From: a virus
IMG/VR virus record: IMGVR_UViG_3300049484_000377
Coordinates: 1-29,761 of that record
Direction: 5' to 3' (one strand)
Length of the DNA stretch: 29,761 bases
In this document: in pieces, positions 12,892 through 20,881 of the stretch
Layout: every line of letters begins with the position of its first letter
Position numbering within the stretch: position 1 is the first letter of the stretch
The notes under the pieces: generated by a model
The model's database searches: none
Told to the model about the DNA's origin: nothing
What the model saw: only the letters and a program-made list of their open reading frames with translations
Translations under genes and position numbers: made by a program

Positions 12892-14543
12892 ACCAACTTA
12901 GAATTATCAGTGAAGAGCAGTTACTTGATGAATCAATAAGAAAACAAATCATTGAAGAGATCGAAGGTCCCGAAGAGAATAGGCGCCGAGCGGAGCAGTA
13001 TAAACGTGATCAGATTTACAAAGACAAGGGCTTCCGGTGGGTGGTTGAGAACCTTCTGCATATGTTCGACACCGACACAGTGAAGGAAATGCAGTACGCA
13101 ATCAGCAATATTAATTTCCTTAAAAAGATGATTAATAAACTGGCAACAGTGTACAACCAGGGAGTAGTAAGGAAAGTTGTTTTTGATGGCGAAGTGAACG
13201 ATCAGGAAACGGCAAAAGTAAATAACCTTGAAAAGGTCCTGAAGTTTAACTCAAATATGAAAAAAACAAACCGCCTTTTGAAGCAATGCTTGAATGTGCT
13301 TTGTTATGTAAAACCGCATAAGATTGAGGATAAGTTTGGAGTTAAATTAGAGCCACTGTCTCCTCACCTTTATTCGGTGATCGAAGAACCAAACGATAGA
13401 GAAAAGCCGCTTGCTGTAATTCTGTCGAACTATAACTCAGACCAAACTACTTATGTGATTGGGGATGCCGCAGTCAGGCCGAAAGAGCCTCAAATAATGG
13501 CAAAATCAGACGGCAAGGACCAGGCCATTGCTGATGCAAAAGAAGATATTGAAAAGGAAAATAAACGTTATATTTGGTGGTCGAACTCGTACCACTTTAC
13601 CACAGACGGTCGTGGGAAGATAGTTAGCGTTGACGGGCCGAGTCGAGAAGTTGGCGTTGCTAACCCAATTGGGGAGCTGCCATTTGTAAACTTCGCCATA
13701 GATCAGGATGGGAATTTTTGGGCAGAAGGTGGCGACGATAAGGTTATGGGCTGCATCCTGCTAAACTCGCTAATCACAAACACAAATCATATCGGAATAA
13801 CTCAAGGCTATGGCCAGTTGTGGATGAAGGGAAAGAGGGTCCCAAGTTATCTTAAGATCGGACCTAATAGTGTTATCCGCATGGAATACGAAGAGGGTGA
13901 ACCAGAACCAGGAATTGGATACGCGACAAGCAATCCGCCATTAGATGAATTGATGAATCTGGTTAAAATTTATGCAGCTCTGTTGCTCTCAACTAACAAT
14001 CTATCAACTTCAGGAGTTAAAGCAGAACTGAATGGAGGAATGGACTTCCCTTCTGGTATTGCAATGCTGTTTGATAAAGCAGAGTCGCTTGAGGATGTGG
14101 CTGATCAGAGATCCATTTTTGTGGATGAAGAAATAAATATCTGGAGAAAAGTTAACGCCTGGTTGCTATTTTTTAAGGCAACAGGAAGTATTGCAGAGGC
14201 TTTTGAAGAGAATATTCTCCCAGAAGGTTTTGAGATGACTCATCAGTTCGCCGAGCCAACTCCGATAATGGCAGAGTCAGAAAAGTTAAATAACCTTAAA
14301 CTCAGAAAAGAGTTGGGAATTGATCGCATGATTGATTTGATAAAGCGAGATAACCCGACCTTTACGGAGCAAGAGGCGGAGGCTAAACTTCAACTGATAC
14401 TTGAGGAAAAGATAGCGAACGCTGCTAAATTTGGTCTTCCAGAAAATCCTGCCGATAAGAATAGCGAAAATAGCAATAAACCAACGGACGAAGATAATGC
14501 AGATAACAAAGACGAACGCGACGGAGAACAAGACAACGAGTGA
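12888..14543 (+). CDS. portal protein
   Basis: A 551-residue protein directly after the large terminase, with the layout of SPP1/HK97-type portals. It has an N-terminal helical stem (NRRRAEQYKRDQIYKDKGFRW) and a wing domain around residues 150-300 (LSPHLYSVIEEPNDREKPL, LPFVNFAIDQDG). A long crown helix segment follows (NPPLDELMNLVKIYAALLLS), then a very acidic disordered tail (NKPTDEDNADNKDERDGEQD). It forms the dodecameric DNA gate at one capsid vertex. The last 47 bases overlap the next gene. The call rests on position and overall shape more than on a single motif. Confidence 0.85.
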   Translation: MNQLRIISEEQLLDESIRKQIIEEIEGPEENRRRAEQYKRDQIYKDKGFRWVVENLLHMFDTDTVKEMQYAISNINFLKKMINKLATVYNQGVVRKVVFDGEVNDQETAKVNNLEKVLKFNSNMKKTNRLLKQCLNVLCYVKPHKIEDKFGVKLEPLSPHLYSVIEEPNDREKPLAVILSNYNSDQTTYVIGDAAVRPKEPQIMAKSDGKDQAIADAKEDIEKENKRYIWWSNSYHFTTDGRGKIVSVDGPSREVGVANPIGELPFVNFAIDQDGNFWAEGGDDKVMGCILLNSLITNTNHIGITQGYGQLWMKGKRVPSYLKIGPNSVIRMEYEEGEPEPGIGYATSNPPLDELMNLVKIYAALLLSTNNLSTSGVKAELNGGMDFPSGIAMLFDKAESLEDVADQRSIFVDEEINIWRKVNAWLLFFKATGSIAEAFEENILPEGFEMTHQFAEPTPIMAESEKLNNLKLRKELGIDRMIDLIKRDNPTFTEQEAEAKLQLILEEKIANAAKFGLPENPADKNSENSNKPTDEDNADNKDERDGEQDNE

Positions 14544-15141
14544 AATTGACCTGTTCAGTGATGTCGCGATTCCAAAAGACCTAAAAAGAGAAGTTGCCCA
14601 GGAAGTGGGTGAACTATTGGTCGAAAAGGTCCTTGGTGTTTTATCCGAAGGAAAGAAAAGTCCAGTTGACGGTGAGCAATGGCCGAAACTAACTACTAAC
14701 TACTTGCATAAAAAAGAAGCAGCAGGGCTACCAGGAAAACCCAACATGGAATTTACCGGAGAAATGCTTGATTCCTTATCTTTCAAAGTAACCAAAGAAG
14801 GTATTGAGTTCGGAATTTTTGGGAAAGATGCTCCCAAAGCCGATGGGCATAATAATTTTTCAGGACGATCACAGTTACCACAAAGACGCTTTTTGCCAGC
14901 GGAGGGCCAAGAGTTTATGAAGTCAATCCAAGAGGACGTACAAAAAATCATAGATGATGCCGTGGTGGGTGCGCAGAACATTCAAGACGAATTGGATGGA
15001 GTAAAAAACAGGCAAGAGTTCTGGGGGGTCTTAAATGATCTGTTCCCAGAACTGTCTCGGTCTGCAATTAAAGAGGCAGTCATGCGCTCCCCTTCCTTAG
15101 TGGCTTGGTTGGAAGAAGAGGAAATGCTCGAATGGCTATAG
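14497..15141 (+). CDS. tail-completion/virion morphogenesis-like protein
   Basis: I chose ATG 14497 (214 residues), inside the portal end, with only weak ribosome signals; the frame is open further upstream. The core contains DGEQWPKLTTNYLHKKEA, then PNMEFTGEMLDSLSFKV, GIEFGIFG and SGRSQLPQRRFLPAEGQEF. This is the pattern of the HK97 gp10 / Mu gpG-type morphogenesis group, in which a LxxSL strand and an Arg-x-Phe-Leu-Pro motif recur. The C-terminal 70 residues are helical and specific to this protein. It is related to the following gene product, so the two may be tandem copies. Role: head-tail joining or tail completion, inferred. Confidence 0.65.
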   Translation: MQITKTNATENKTTSEIDLFSDVAIPKDLKREVAQEVGELLVEKVLGVLSEGKKSPVDGEQWPKLTTNYLHKKEAAGLPGKPNMEFTGEMLDSLSFKVTKEGIEFGIFGKDAPKADGHNNFSGRSQLPQRRFLPAEGQEFMKSIQEDVQKIIDDAVVGAQNIQDELDGVKNRQEFWGVLNDLFPELSRSAIKEAVMRSPSLVAWLEEEEMLEWL

Positions 15142-15752
15142 TGAAAACAAAGCTACATGGTCTTGTAGCAATCTTAAGTGGGTTTAATGATAGACTAATG
15201 GCAAGGGAGGTTGGTGAATTTGTAGTCCGAGCTTCTCTTGAAAATATAGCAATGGGGATTTCTCCGGTTCGTGGTTATGGAAGATTTCCTGCTTATGTGG
15301 CTGATGATATGATGAGAATACAGCGAAAAAAACTTGGAAAAGGCGCTAAAACAGTAAAGGAAAAGTATTACCAAAAAGCCCGCAATGCAAGGGTTCGCGC
15401 ACGAATTGAAGAGTTAAAGGCGAATTATTACCCATTTTCAGCAATGCACAAATTTACAAATAAGAAACTCAGACCAGTAAATCTTAAACTGTCAGGTGAT
15501 TTTTTGTCAAAACTTGATTTTAAAGTCGGTGGTCAAAGAAGCCTGTGGGTTGGGTTATATAATGCGACAGCAAAGCAAAAACTCATGTTTGAAACCCACA
15601 ACGAAGGAACTCATCAGTTTGTTCCTCAAAGGAAGTTCTTGCCCACGGGAGAGGGTGAGCAATACACTGTTGGAATTATGCGCGGAGTATTAGATATTTT
15701 CAGTGAATGGGTCGGTAGAAAAATCAAAAAATCTAAAGTCTCAATTGACTGA
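15132..15752 (+). CDS. second morphogenesis-like protein, related to the previous one
   Basis: ATG 15132 follows GAGGAAATGCTCG, giving 206 residues; an upstream GTG-type start at 15105 is less likely. The N-terminal half is helical and basic. Then come NLKLSGDFLSKLDFKVGG, RSLWVGLYNATAK and THQFVPQRKFLPTGEGEQY, matching in order the TGEMLDSLSFKV, GIEFGIFG and LPQRRFLPAEGQEF of its neighbour. The two are therefore probably paralogues or two halves of one assembly step at the head-tail neck. The stop is followed by two hairpins before the scaffold gene. Confidence 0.65.
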   Translation: MAIVKTKLHGLVAILSGFNDRLMAREVGEFVVRASLENIAMGISPVRGYGRFPAYVADDMMRIQRKKLGKGAKTVKEKYYQKARNARVRARIEELKANYYPFSAMHKFTNKKLRPVNLKLSGDFLSKLDFKVGGQRSLWVGLYNATAKQKLMFETHNEGTHQFVPQRKFLPTGEGEQYTVGIMRGVLDIFSEWVGRKIKKSKVSID

Positions 15753-15789
15753 GAGGCCGTGCCTCAACCTTAACGCCTATTGTATAGGC
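15753..15789 (+). promoter_or_regulatory. two adjacent hairpins ahead of the scaffold gene
   Basis: GAGGC (15753-15757) pairs with GCCTC (15761-15765), loop CGT. GCCTAT (15775-15780) pairs with ATAGGC (15784-15789), loop TGT. The second stem ends directly at the AAGGAG ribosome site of the scaffold gene, so it could control translation. There is no T run for a terminator. Confidence 0.45.
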
Positions 15790-15800
15790 AAGGAGTCATT

Positions 15801-16439
15801 ATGCCAGAAGAGAACACACAAAAGCCTGCAGAGAACACAACAGACAACCCAACAGAGATCACCCCACCGGAAGAGACAATAAGTCGAAAAGAATTCGACA
15901 AAGTTAAGGGGGATATGCACAAATACAAGGATGCGCTGCGACAGGAACAGGCAAAAATCAAGGCTTTGGAAGAGGAAAAGCTAAAAAAGGCTCAAGAATG
16001 GGAGAAATTGTACGAAAAGGAAAAGGAAGATAAAGAAAAGCTCTTGACCGAAACCACAGGATTGAAACAAGCTGTGGTTAGAACTGCCAGACTCAGCGCA
16101 GTAAAAGAGGCCGCTTTAAAAGCAGGTCTCCGCAAGGAAGCCCTGGAGGACTTAAAACTTGTCGATCTCGGTGAGGTCGAAGTTGAATCGAGCGGAGGCG
16201 AAATTGCTTGTAGAGGGGCTGATTCATTTGTGGCCAGATTAAAAACTCTGAGGCCGCATTGGTTTGCAACAAAGCCGAATAACATAAATACGGATACGCC
16301 CACTACTACGCAACAGGGGGCGAAAACCATTAGTTATAAGGAAATAGATGCGGCAGAAGCAGAAGCAAAAAAAACTGGCGACTATCGGGAATACAAGCGC
16401 CTTGTTTTGGAATTTAAGAAACAACAATTAAAAAAATAG
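15801..16439 (+). CDS. capsid scaffolding protein
   Basis: ATG 15801 follows AAGGAG; an upstream TTG at 15780 lacks a site. The 212-residue protein is acidic and Pro/Thr-rich at the N-terminus. A long coiled coil follows (about 35-95, with repeated KDALRQEQAKIKALEEEKLK), then a small domain (AVKEAALKAGLRKEALEDLK, LVDLGEVEVE) and a basic end. This matches GP20-like phage scaffolds, which guide capsid assembly and are then removed. It lies directly before the capsid gene, 9 bases apart. Confidence 0.8.
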   Translation: MPEENTQKPAENTTDNPTEITPPEETISRKEFDKVKGDMHKYKDALRQEQAKIKALEEEKLKKAQEWEKLYEKEKEDKEKLLTETTGLKQAVVRTARLSAVKEAALKAGLRKEALEDLKLVDLGEVEVESSGGEIACRGADSFVARLKTLRPHWFATKPNNINTDTPTTTQQGAKTISYKEIDAAEAEAKKTGDYREYKRLVLEFKKQQLKK

Positions 16440-16448
16440 GAGTCTTAC

Positions 16449-17297
16449 ATGTCTGACGAAGTAATGACGGCGGGAACAGAAACTAGTGTGATAGTACCTG
16501 AAATATGGTCGAAGAAGTATTATGACACTCTTTTGGCAGCACTACCATTTAACGATGTTATTGATCGTAGTTGGGAAGGCGAAATAAAAACTCTCGGTGA
16601 TACCGTGAAAATCAGTACGATCCCAGAGTTTGATGAAGGCACAGAACTGCCAGAAGCAGATCGAGCCGATGCTGAGGCGCTAACTCTGACCCAACAATCG
16701 TTGGTGATCAATAAGCGCATCGTGAAAGATTTTATCGTGACTAATACTGCTTTACTGCAAAGTTTACCCTTTGTTGATAAAGTAAAAGAATTGGCCGTTT
16801 ATTCGATCATGAAAAAAATCCAAGCAGTCATTATCGCTGCAATCTCTCCGAGTGCTTCTAATCCTGACCACACGATTGCTTATGACTCATCAACCACGCT
16901 AGCGTTGGCTGACGCTCTCGAAGTTAAAGAACTTCTTGATGCGGCTGTGGTCCCAGCTCCAGGCAGAAGTGTTGTCCTTGGTGCTGAACAAATTAATGAC
17001 TTGTTCAATATCACGGGATTTATGAGTAGTGATTTTGTTACCGCTGATAATCAAGGCGGACTGATCACTGGCGAAATTCCAAAGATGTTGCTGGGTTTCA
17101 AACCTTATTTGACAACCATCGTTGGCGACACCAGCTATTGGTTCCATCAAACCTTTTTCACAATGGCTTCCCAACAAGGCATGAACGTTGCGGAATTTGA
17201 TCTTGGTGTTGATGGTAAGCGTGCGAAACGTATCAATACAGATACCCTTATTGGTGTCAAACAACTCGATAACACTCGCGTTGTTACTCTCGCTTAA
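16449..17297 (+). CDS. major capsid protein
   Basis: A 282-residue protein following the scaffold. It has the shape of an HK97-fold coat protein: N-terminal arm, an E-loop region (DTVKISTIPEFDEGTELPEA), the long spine helix (LPFVDKVKELAVYSIMKKIQ), and P-domain and A-domain segments (VVPAPGRSVVLGAEQINDLF, GGLITGEIPKMLLGFKPYLT). It ends with a strand set, KRAKRINTDTLIGVKQLDNT. Length is at the short end for the fold, typical of a compact coat protein. The call rests on position and pattern. Confidence 0.87.
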   Translation: MSDEVMTAGTETSVIVPEIWSKKYYDTLLAALPFNDVIDRSWEGEIKTLGDTVKISTIPEFDEGTELPEADRADAEALTLTQQSLVINKRIVKDFIVTNTALLQSLPFVDKVKELAVYSIMKKIQAVIIAAISPSASNPDHTIAYDSSTTLALADALEVKELLDAAVVPAPGRSVVLGAEQINDLFNITGFMSSDFVTADNQGGLITGEIPKMLLGFKPYLTTIVGDTSYWFHQTFFTMASQQGMNVAEFDLGVDGKRAKRINTDTLIGVKQLDNTRVVTLA

Positions 17298-17321
17298 TTA
17301 AAAGGTTGTTTGTTCTGGTAG

Positions 17322-17345
17322 AACCTCACTTAACAAGGTGGGGTT
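17322..17345 (+). terminator. hairpin after the capsid gene
   Basis: AACCTCAC (17322-17329) pairs with GTGGGGTT (17338-17345), eight pairs with one wobble and an 8-base loop, directly after the capsid stop. Only three T follow, so it may weaken transcription or protect the capsid mRNA end rather than stop the polymerase. Confidence 0.45.
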
Positions 17346-17380
17346 TCGCCTGAAGGATGTTAAATTTAAAGGAGAATTTC

Positions 17381-17881
17381 ATGAAATATTTAGTCACAGT
17401 TCTAGTGTTATTGTTTTCTTGTAACTTGTTCGCGGCTGGTTTTGGCAATGCCGGAGTCCATGTACAAGAATATTTGTACGATGGATCGGTAGATGGTTAC
17501 ACAAACACAACTTATACTCTAAGCTCCAAAAAGGGGTATAATGTTCTTCCAACTGGCGCAATTGTTCTCGATGTAGTTGCGAAAATTGTGACAACTTGTG
17601 CGACAAGTGCTGGCGCTACTGTTGCATGGGGACCATCAGCGGATGCCGATGGTTATTCTGGAACAACAATTGCTGCCGCTAGTTTAGTGGCTGGTACAAT
17701 TTGGCACGCTGGCTCACAAGGTTCTGAGGCATTGTTATGGGAAAATACCGGTGATTCAAACCTTTTTTACTATGCTGACGGTTCAACAAAAACTAACTTT
17801 ATTGTTACTGTAAGCACTGGCGCTTTAACCGCTTGCAAAATTCATTTCTCAGTTCTTTATTTGCTTCCAGGTTCTCGCTAA
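17381..17881 (+). CDS. capsid decoration-like protein with signal peptide
   Basis: ATG 17381 follows AAAGGAG; the upstream start at 17357 has no site. The 166-residue protein begins with a textbook Sec signal: Met-Lys, a hydrophobic core (YLVTVLVLLFSCNLFA) and a small-residue cleavage site (LFA-AG). The mature part is a Gly/Thr/Ser-rich beta protein (SSKKGYNVLPTGAIVLDVVA then ATVAWGPSADADGYSG) like the decoration or head proteins that often follow the coat gene. The signal peptide is odd for a protein that should assemble on the capsid in the cytoplasm. Cys14 is not in a good lipobox (LFSC). Confidence 0.65.
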   Translation: MKYLVTVLVLLFSCNLFAAGFGNAGVHVQEYLYDGSVDGYTNTTYTLSSKKGYNVLPTGAIVLDVVAKIVTTCATSAGATVAWGPSADADGYSGTTIAAASLVAGTIWHAGSQGSEALLWENTGDSNLFYYADGSTKTNFIVTVSTGALTACKIHFSVLYLLPGSR

Positions 17882-17888
17882 AAAAAAT

Positions 17889-17918
17889 AGGAGGTCAGAT
17901 CATATTTGGCCTCCTTTT
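17889..17918 (+). terminator. intrinsic terminator after the head genes
   Basis: AGGAGGTC (17889-17896) pairs with GGCCTCCT (17908-17915), eight pairs with one wobble and an 11-base loop, followed by TTTT. An A7 run precedes the stem, so it could work in both directions. It separates the capsid pair from the downstream genes. Confidence 0.8.
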
Positions 17919-17936
17919 ATCGTTGAGAGGAAAAAT

Positions 17937-18812
17937 ATGATTACGCAACCAGCTCAAGCAGTATCCGCATTGAAAGTATCTTCAGAGGCAATGAAAGAGA
18001 TCACAGAGTTCTCTCCAATTGCAGAGGAAAGTGTTTTAGAAGTTCAAAAAATAACTATTCCAGCAACCGCCTCAGCAGCCCAGGGTGATTTTGTTAAGAT
18101 TGTAAATAAAGCAGGAACATCATGGGGTGTTTGGCTAGATATTGACGCTGATGGAACTGCGCCAAGCGGTTTAATCTACACTGGATGTACCTATAAAGTT
18201 AAAGCATCAATTGTAACCGGTGGGTCGGCAATAGATAATGCCCTTATCGTAAAAACAGCAATTGAACTAGAGGCGCATTGGGCACAGATAACGATTACTA
18301 ATAACTTAGATGGCACTCTGACTTTAACTTCAACAAAAGTTGGTAATGTAACAGCTCCAACACCAAAAAACTCAGCAGAAAGTGGTGCTGGGTCAATAGG
18401 TGCTGAAACGGTAACAGGTGGTGTTGCAAGTAATCTACAAAATAAATATATTGTATTAAAAACTCATGCAGCCGTTCTTTACCATGCGTGGTTAAATGTT
18501 AATAGTGAAGGTGTTAATCCAGCTCCAGAAGGTAGCACTCAAATTCCTGTAGCGGTTCCAGCGGGGGCATCAATTAATGCGATTGCAGGATTGTTTGCGT
18601 CAGCGATTAATGCAGTTACGGGAGTATTCCAGAGTACGTCACAAAAAACAGGGACCTTTCAAGTGACTAATGTTGTTTCCGGTACGGCTGTTGATGCAAC
18701 TGCGGGAAATTCTGGGTTTACAGTAAAAACCCTACAACAAGGGGCTGCATTGGTTTATTCTCCGGAAATGTCTCCAGAAAGTTTAAGCATTAGTCCGTCC
18801 CTTATTAGTTAG
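17937..18812 (+). CDS. structural protein with two repeat domains
   Basis: A 291-residue protein after the terminator, start ATG 17937 behind GAGAGGAAAAAT. It holds two copies of a beta domain of about 110 residues. The first (about 36-160) has WGVWLDIDADGTAPSG, then AIDNALIVKTAIE and TNNLDGTLTLTST. The second (about 165-272) has NLQNKYIVLKTHAAVLYHAW, LNVNSEGVNPAP, GASINAIAGLFASAINAV and GNSGFTVKTLQQGA. A third copy is inserted in the tail tube protein at 19965. The ends are Pro/Ser-rich. Probably a head- or neck-exposed virion protein; exact place unknown. Confidence 0.65.
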   Translation: MITQPAQAVSALKVSSEAMKEITEFSPIAEESVLEVQKITIPATASAAQGDFVKIVNKAGTSWGVWLDIDADGTAPSGLIYTGCTYKVKASIVTGGSAIDNALIVKTAIELEAHWAQITITNNLDGTLTLTSTKVGNVTAPTPKNSAESGAGSIGAETVTGGVASNLQNKYIVLKTHAAVLYHAWLNVNSEGVNPAPEGSTQIPVAVPAGASINAIAGLFASAINAVTGVFQSTSQKTGTFQVTNVVSGTAVDATAGNSGFTVKTLQQGAALVYSPEMSPESLSISPSLIS

Positions 18813-18820
18813 GAACAAAA

Positions 18821-19528
18821 ATGGCTGTCTATCCGAATTTGAAAGTTGAGTCTATTGTTCAAGTTAAAGATAAAACGAGACTTAACGCTATTGATTCTTA
18901 TGTCTCAAAAGATTCAGAAGCAATTTCTTTGGTTGAAATACAACCCGAAATTGGTGCGGAATTTATAGAAGTAACGGGGACAAGTTCGTCAGATTGGTAT
19001 TTAGATTGGTCTTATGCTACGGAAGGCACAAAGGTCGTCACCGTTAGGGTTACCACGGATGGCGAGCCTGTGACGACCACTGGTTCTATTACAGTGGTTA
19101 CGGCAGCAATAGACAATCTTCTGTCTACTGACGCCGATCTTGCTGTTTTTGAAAACGATATTTTGAAGTGGATTCCAGCAGGAAGAAATTCCTGGTTGGA
19201 AAAACATCGCGCTGCAAGAGATGAAATTTTAGGTTGGCTTGATGAAAATGGTTATGTTGATGTCAATGGCAATAAATACACCGCTGCCGCATTAGTTGAC
19301 GTTAGTGAATTTAAGCGGTGGGCAACATTTATTACTCTGCGATTGATATTCCAAAGCATTTCAAATGCAGAGGATGATGTGTTCTCGAAAAAAGCATCAA
19401 AGTATGGTGACTCAGATCATGAGTTGGCAGCAAGGAAACGTGCTGTTATTAGAATTGATACGGACGGCGATGGTGTTGTTGATACTTACGAACAAGTTAA
19501 TATTTGTGGGAGATGCTCAAGGCGATGA
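18821..19528 (+). CDS. head-tail connector-like protein with calcium-loop motif
   Basis: A 235-residue protein, 8 bases after its neighbour. The first 90 residues form a beta region (VEIQPEIGAEFIEVTGTSSS, VVTVRVTTDGEPVTTTGSIT). A helical domain then follows, typical of gp6-like connectors: LLSTDADLAVFENDILKWIP, AARDEILGWLDENGY, EFKRWATFITLRLIFQSI and AEDDVFSKKASKY. Near the end, RIDTDGDGVVD places Asp-x-Asp-x-Asp-Gly as in an EF-hand or dockerin loop. The protein should join portal and tail. The C-terminal RRCSR-like end is short. Confidence 0.65.
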   Translation: MAVYPNLKVESIVQVKDKTRLNAIDSYVSKDSEAISLVEIQPEIGAEFIEVTGTSSSDWYLDWSYATEGTKVVTVRVTTDGEPVTTTGSITVVTAAIDNLLSTDADLAVFENDILKWIPAGRNSWLEKHRAARDEILGWLDENGYVDVNGNKYTAAALVDVSEFKRWATFITLRLIFQSISNAEDDVFSKKASKYGDSDHELAARKRAVIRIDTDGDGVVDTYEQVNICGRCSRR

Positions 19529-19956
19529 GTGGTGAGTTAAACATTCGTAGTTACTTTCAAACTAGAATGGCAACACTTGGTTATACTGAGTGGACGGATG
19601 AGTTTATCTGGCAAAATATTCCTTCAACTAAACTAGAAACCATTTATCACTTAGAGAATTTCGAGGGTAATTTAGAAGGCATGGGCCATAATGTGGCAAG
19701 ATTTAAAATGCCTGTTACTCTAAGGTGCTTTATTCAAGGGCGAGCAGACCCGAAAGCCTTCCATACAATAGTATTGGATAAAATTGGTTCTATCATGAAA
19801 GCAGTTTGTAACATGATTCAAGTGTCGGCTCAGTCTTATATTAAGTTAGTGGAACCTAGTTCATTTTCTCATGGGCCTATTGAAGAAACGAATGATAACA
19901 TTTTTATGATTGAAATAAAATTTAACTGCCTTGTGGTCTTTGACCTCAATGCCTAG
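19525..19956 (+). CDS. tail completion/terminator-like protein
   Basis: I start at ATG 19525, which overlaps the previous stop (ATGA) and gives 143 residues; TTG 19504 and ATG 19513 are alternatives. The sequence (MSGELNIRSYFQTRMATLGY, then IPSTKLETIYHLENFEGNLE, and ARFKMPVTLRCFIQGRADPK) ends in beta strands. This is the size and position of tail terminator proteins (lambda gpU-like) just before the tail tube. The family match is by context rather than motif. Confidence 0.55.
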   Translation: MSGELNIRSYFQTRMATLGYTEWTDEFIWQNIPSTKLETIYHLENFEGNLEGMGHNVARFKMPVTLRCFIQGRADPKAFHTIVLDKIGSIMKAVCNMIQVSAQSYIKLVEPSSFSHGPIEETNDNIFMIEIKFNCLVVFDLNA

Positions 19957-19964
19957 GAGGATTC

Positions 19965-20870
19965 GTGGGAACATTAGCAAACATTAAGGTTAAAAACTGT
20001 AGCGTTACTTGGGGAACTGATGTTGCACAAGTGTCTGAGATTACTTGTAGCGCGGACGTAAGTAAGTCACTTCAGAATAAATACTTCTTTTTCTACACTC
20101 CAGCAGGTATTGGCCATTATTGTTGGATTAACGTAAATAGTGAAGGCGTAGATCCAGCGTTAACAGGTTTTACACCTCATGCAGTTGCTATTGCTACTGG
20201 TGCAAGCGCGAATACAGTTGCTGCCGCCATAGAAGCAGTAATAGAAGAGGTCACAGGCTTTAACTCAACTGTTTCAAATGCTGTTATCACGATGACTAAT
20301 ACTGATACCGGCTATGCTCAAGGACCTCATGATGGCAATAGCGGTTTTACCTTCGAAGTGACCACAGAAGGTTCCTCTTCCGCAGACCTTGGCTATACAG
20401 AAGGCGTTATTGATGTGTCGATTGACCAGAAAGAAGCTGCCATTTCCACTCATCAAACAGGTTCAAATAAGCTGGGTTCTGTGATTACTGGCAAGGAAGT
20501 TAAAGTAAAACTCACTCTTTATGAGGCCACAAAAGCCCAGATCACCAAAATGTTGAGGAAAATGGGTGGTGGGTCCTTCACTCCAACAGGAGCATCAGGG
20601 ACAGAAGTTACCGGTCTTGGGACCCATAAAGATGGCGATAATACCTATACTTATGCAGATAAACTTGTGCTGCACCCCGTTAGTAAGGCTTCAGGGGATA
20701 AGTCTGAAGACATTACCTTTTGGAAAGCCTTTGTTAAGATGGACGGCTTGAAGTTTGATGGTGAGAAACCGCTAACTTTGCCGATTACGTTTGAAGTTTT
20801 CCCAGATATGTCCAAAAATGAACGAGTGCAGTATTTTGCTTACGGAGACGGCAGTCAGACTTTGACATAA
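19965..20870 (+). CDS. major tail tube protein with inserted domain
   Basis: Start GTG 19965 is fixed by AGGAGG 4-5 bases upstream. The tube protein pattern is split: strands at 1-33 and 146-301 (VIDVSIDQKEAAISTHQTGS, KEVKVKLTLYEATKAQITKM, ending LPITFEVFPDMSKNERVQYF) are interrupted by an insert at about 34-143. The insert matches repeat 2 of the protein at 17937 (LQNKYFFFYTPAGIGHYCWI, NVNSEGVDPALTG, GNSGFTFEVTTEGSS). The insert would sit on the outside of the tube. With 301 residues it is longer than a plain tube subunit. Followed by the chaperone and tape measure genes, as usual. Confidence 0.8.
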   Translation: MGTLANIKVKNCSVTWGTDVAQVSEITCSADVSKSLQNKYFFFYTPAGIGHYCWINVNSEGVDPALTGFTPHAVAIATGASANTVAAAIEAVIEEVTGFNSTVSNAVITMTNTDTGYAQGPHDGNSGFTFEVTTEGSSSADLGYTEGVIDVSIDQKEAAISTHQTGSNKLGSVITGKEVKVKLTLYEATKAQITKMLRKMGGGSFTPTGASGTEVTGLGTHKDGDNTYTYADKLVLHPVSKASGDKSEDITFWKAFVKMDGLKFDGEKPLTLPITFEVFPDMSKNERVQYFAYGDGSQTLT

Positions 20871-20881
20871 GGAGTAGTTAA

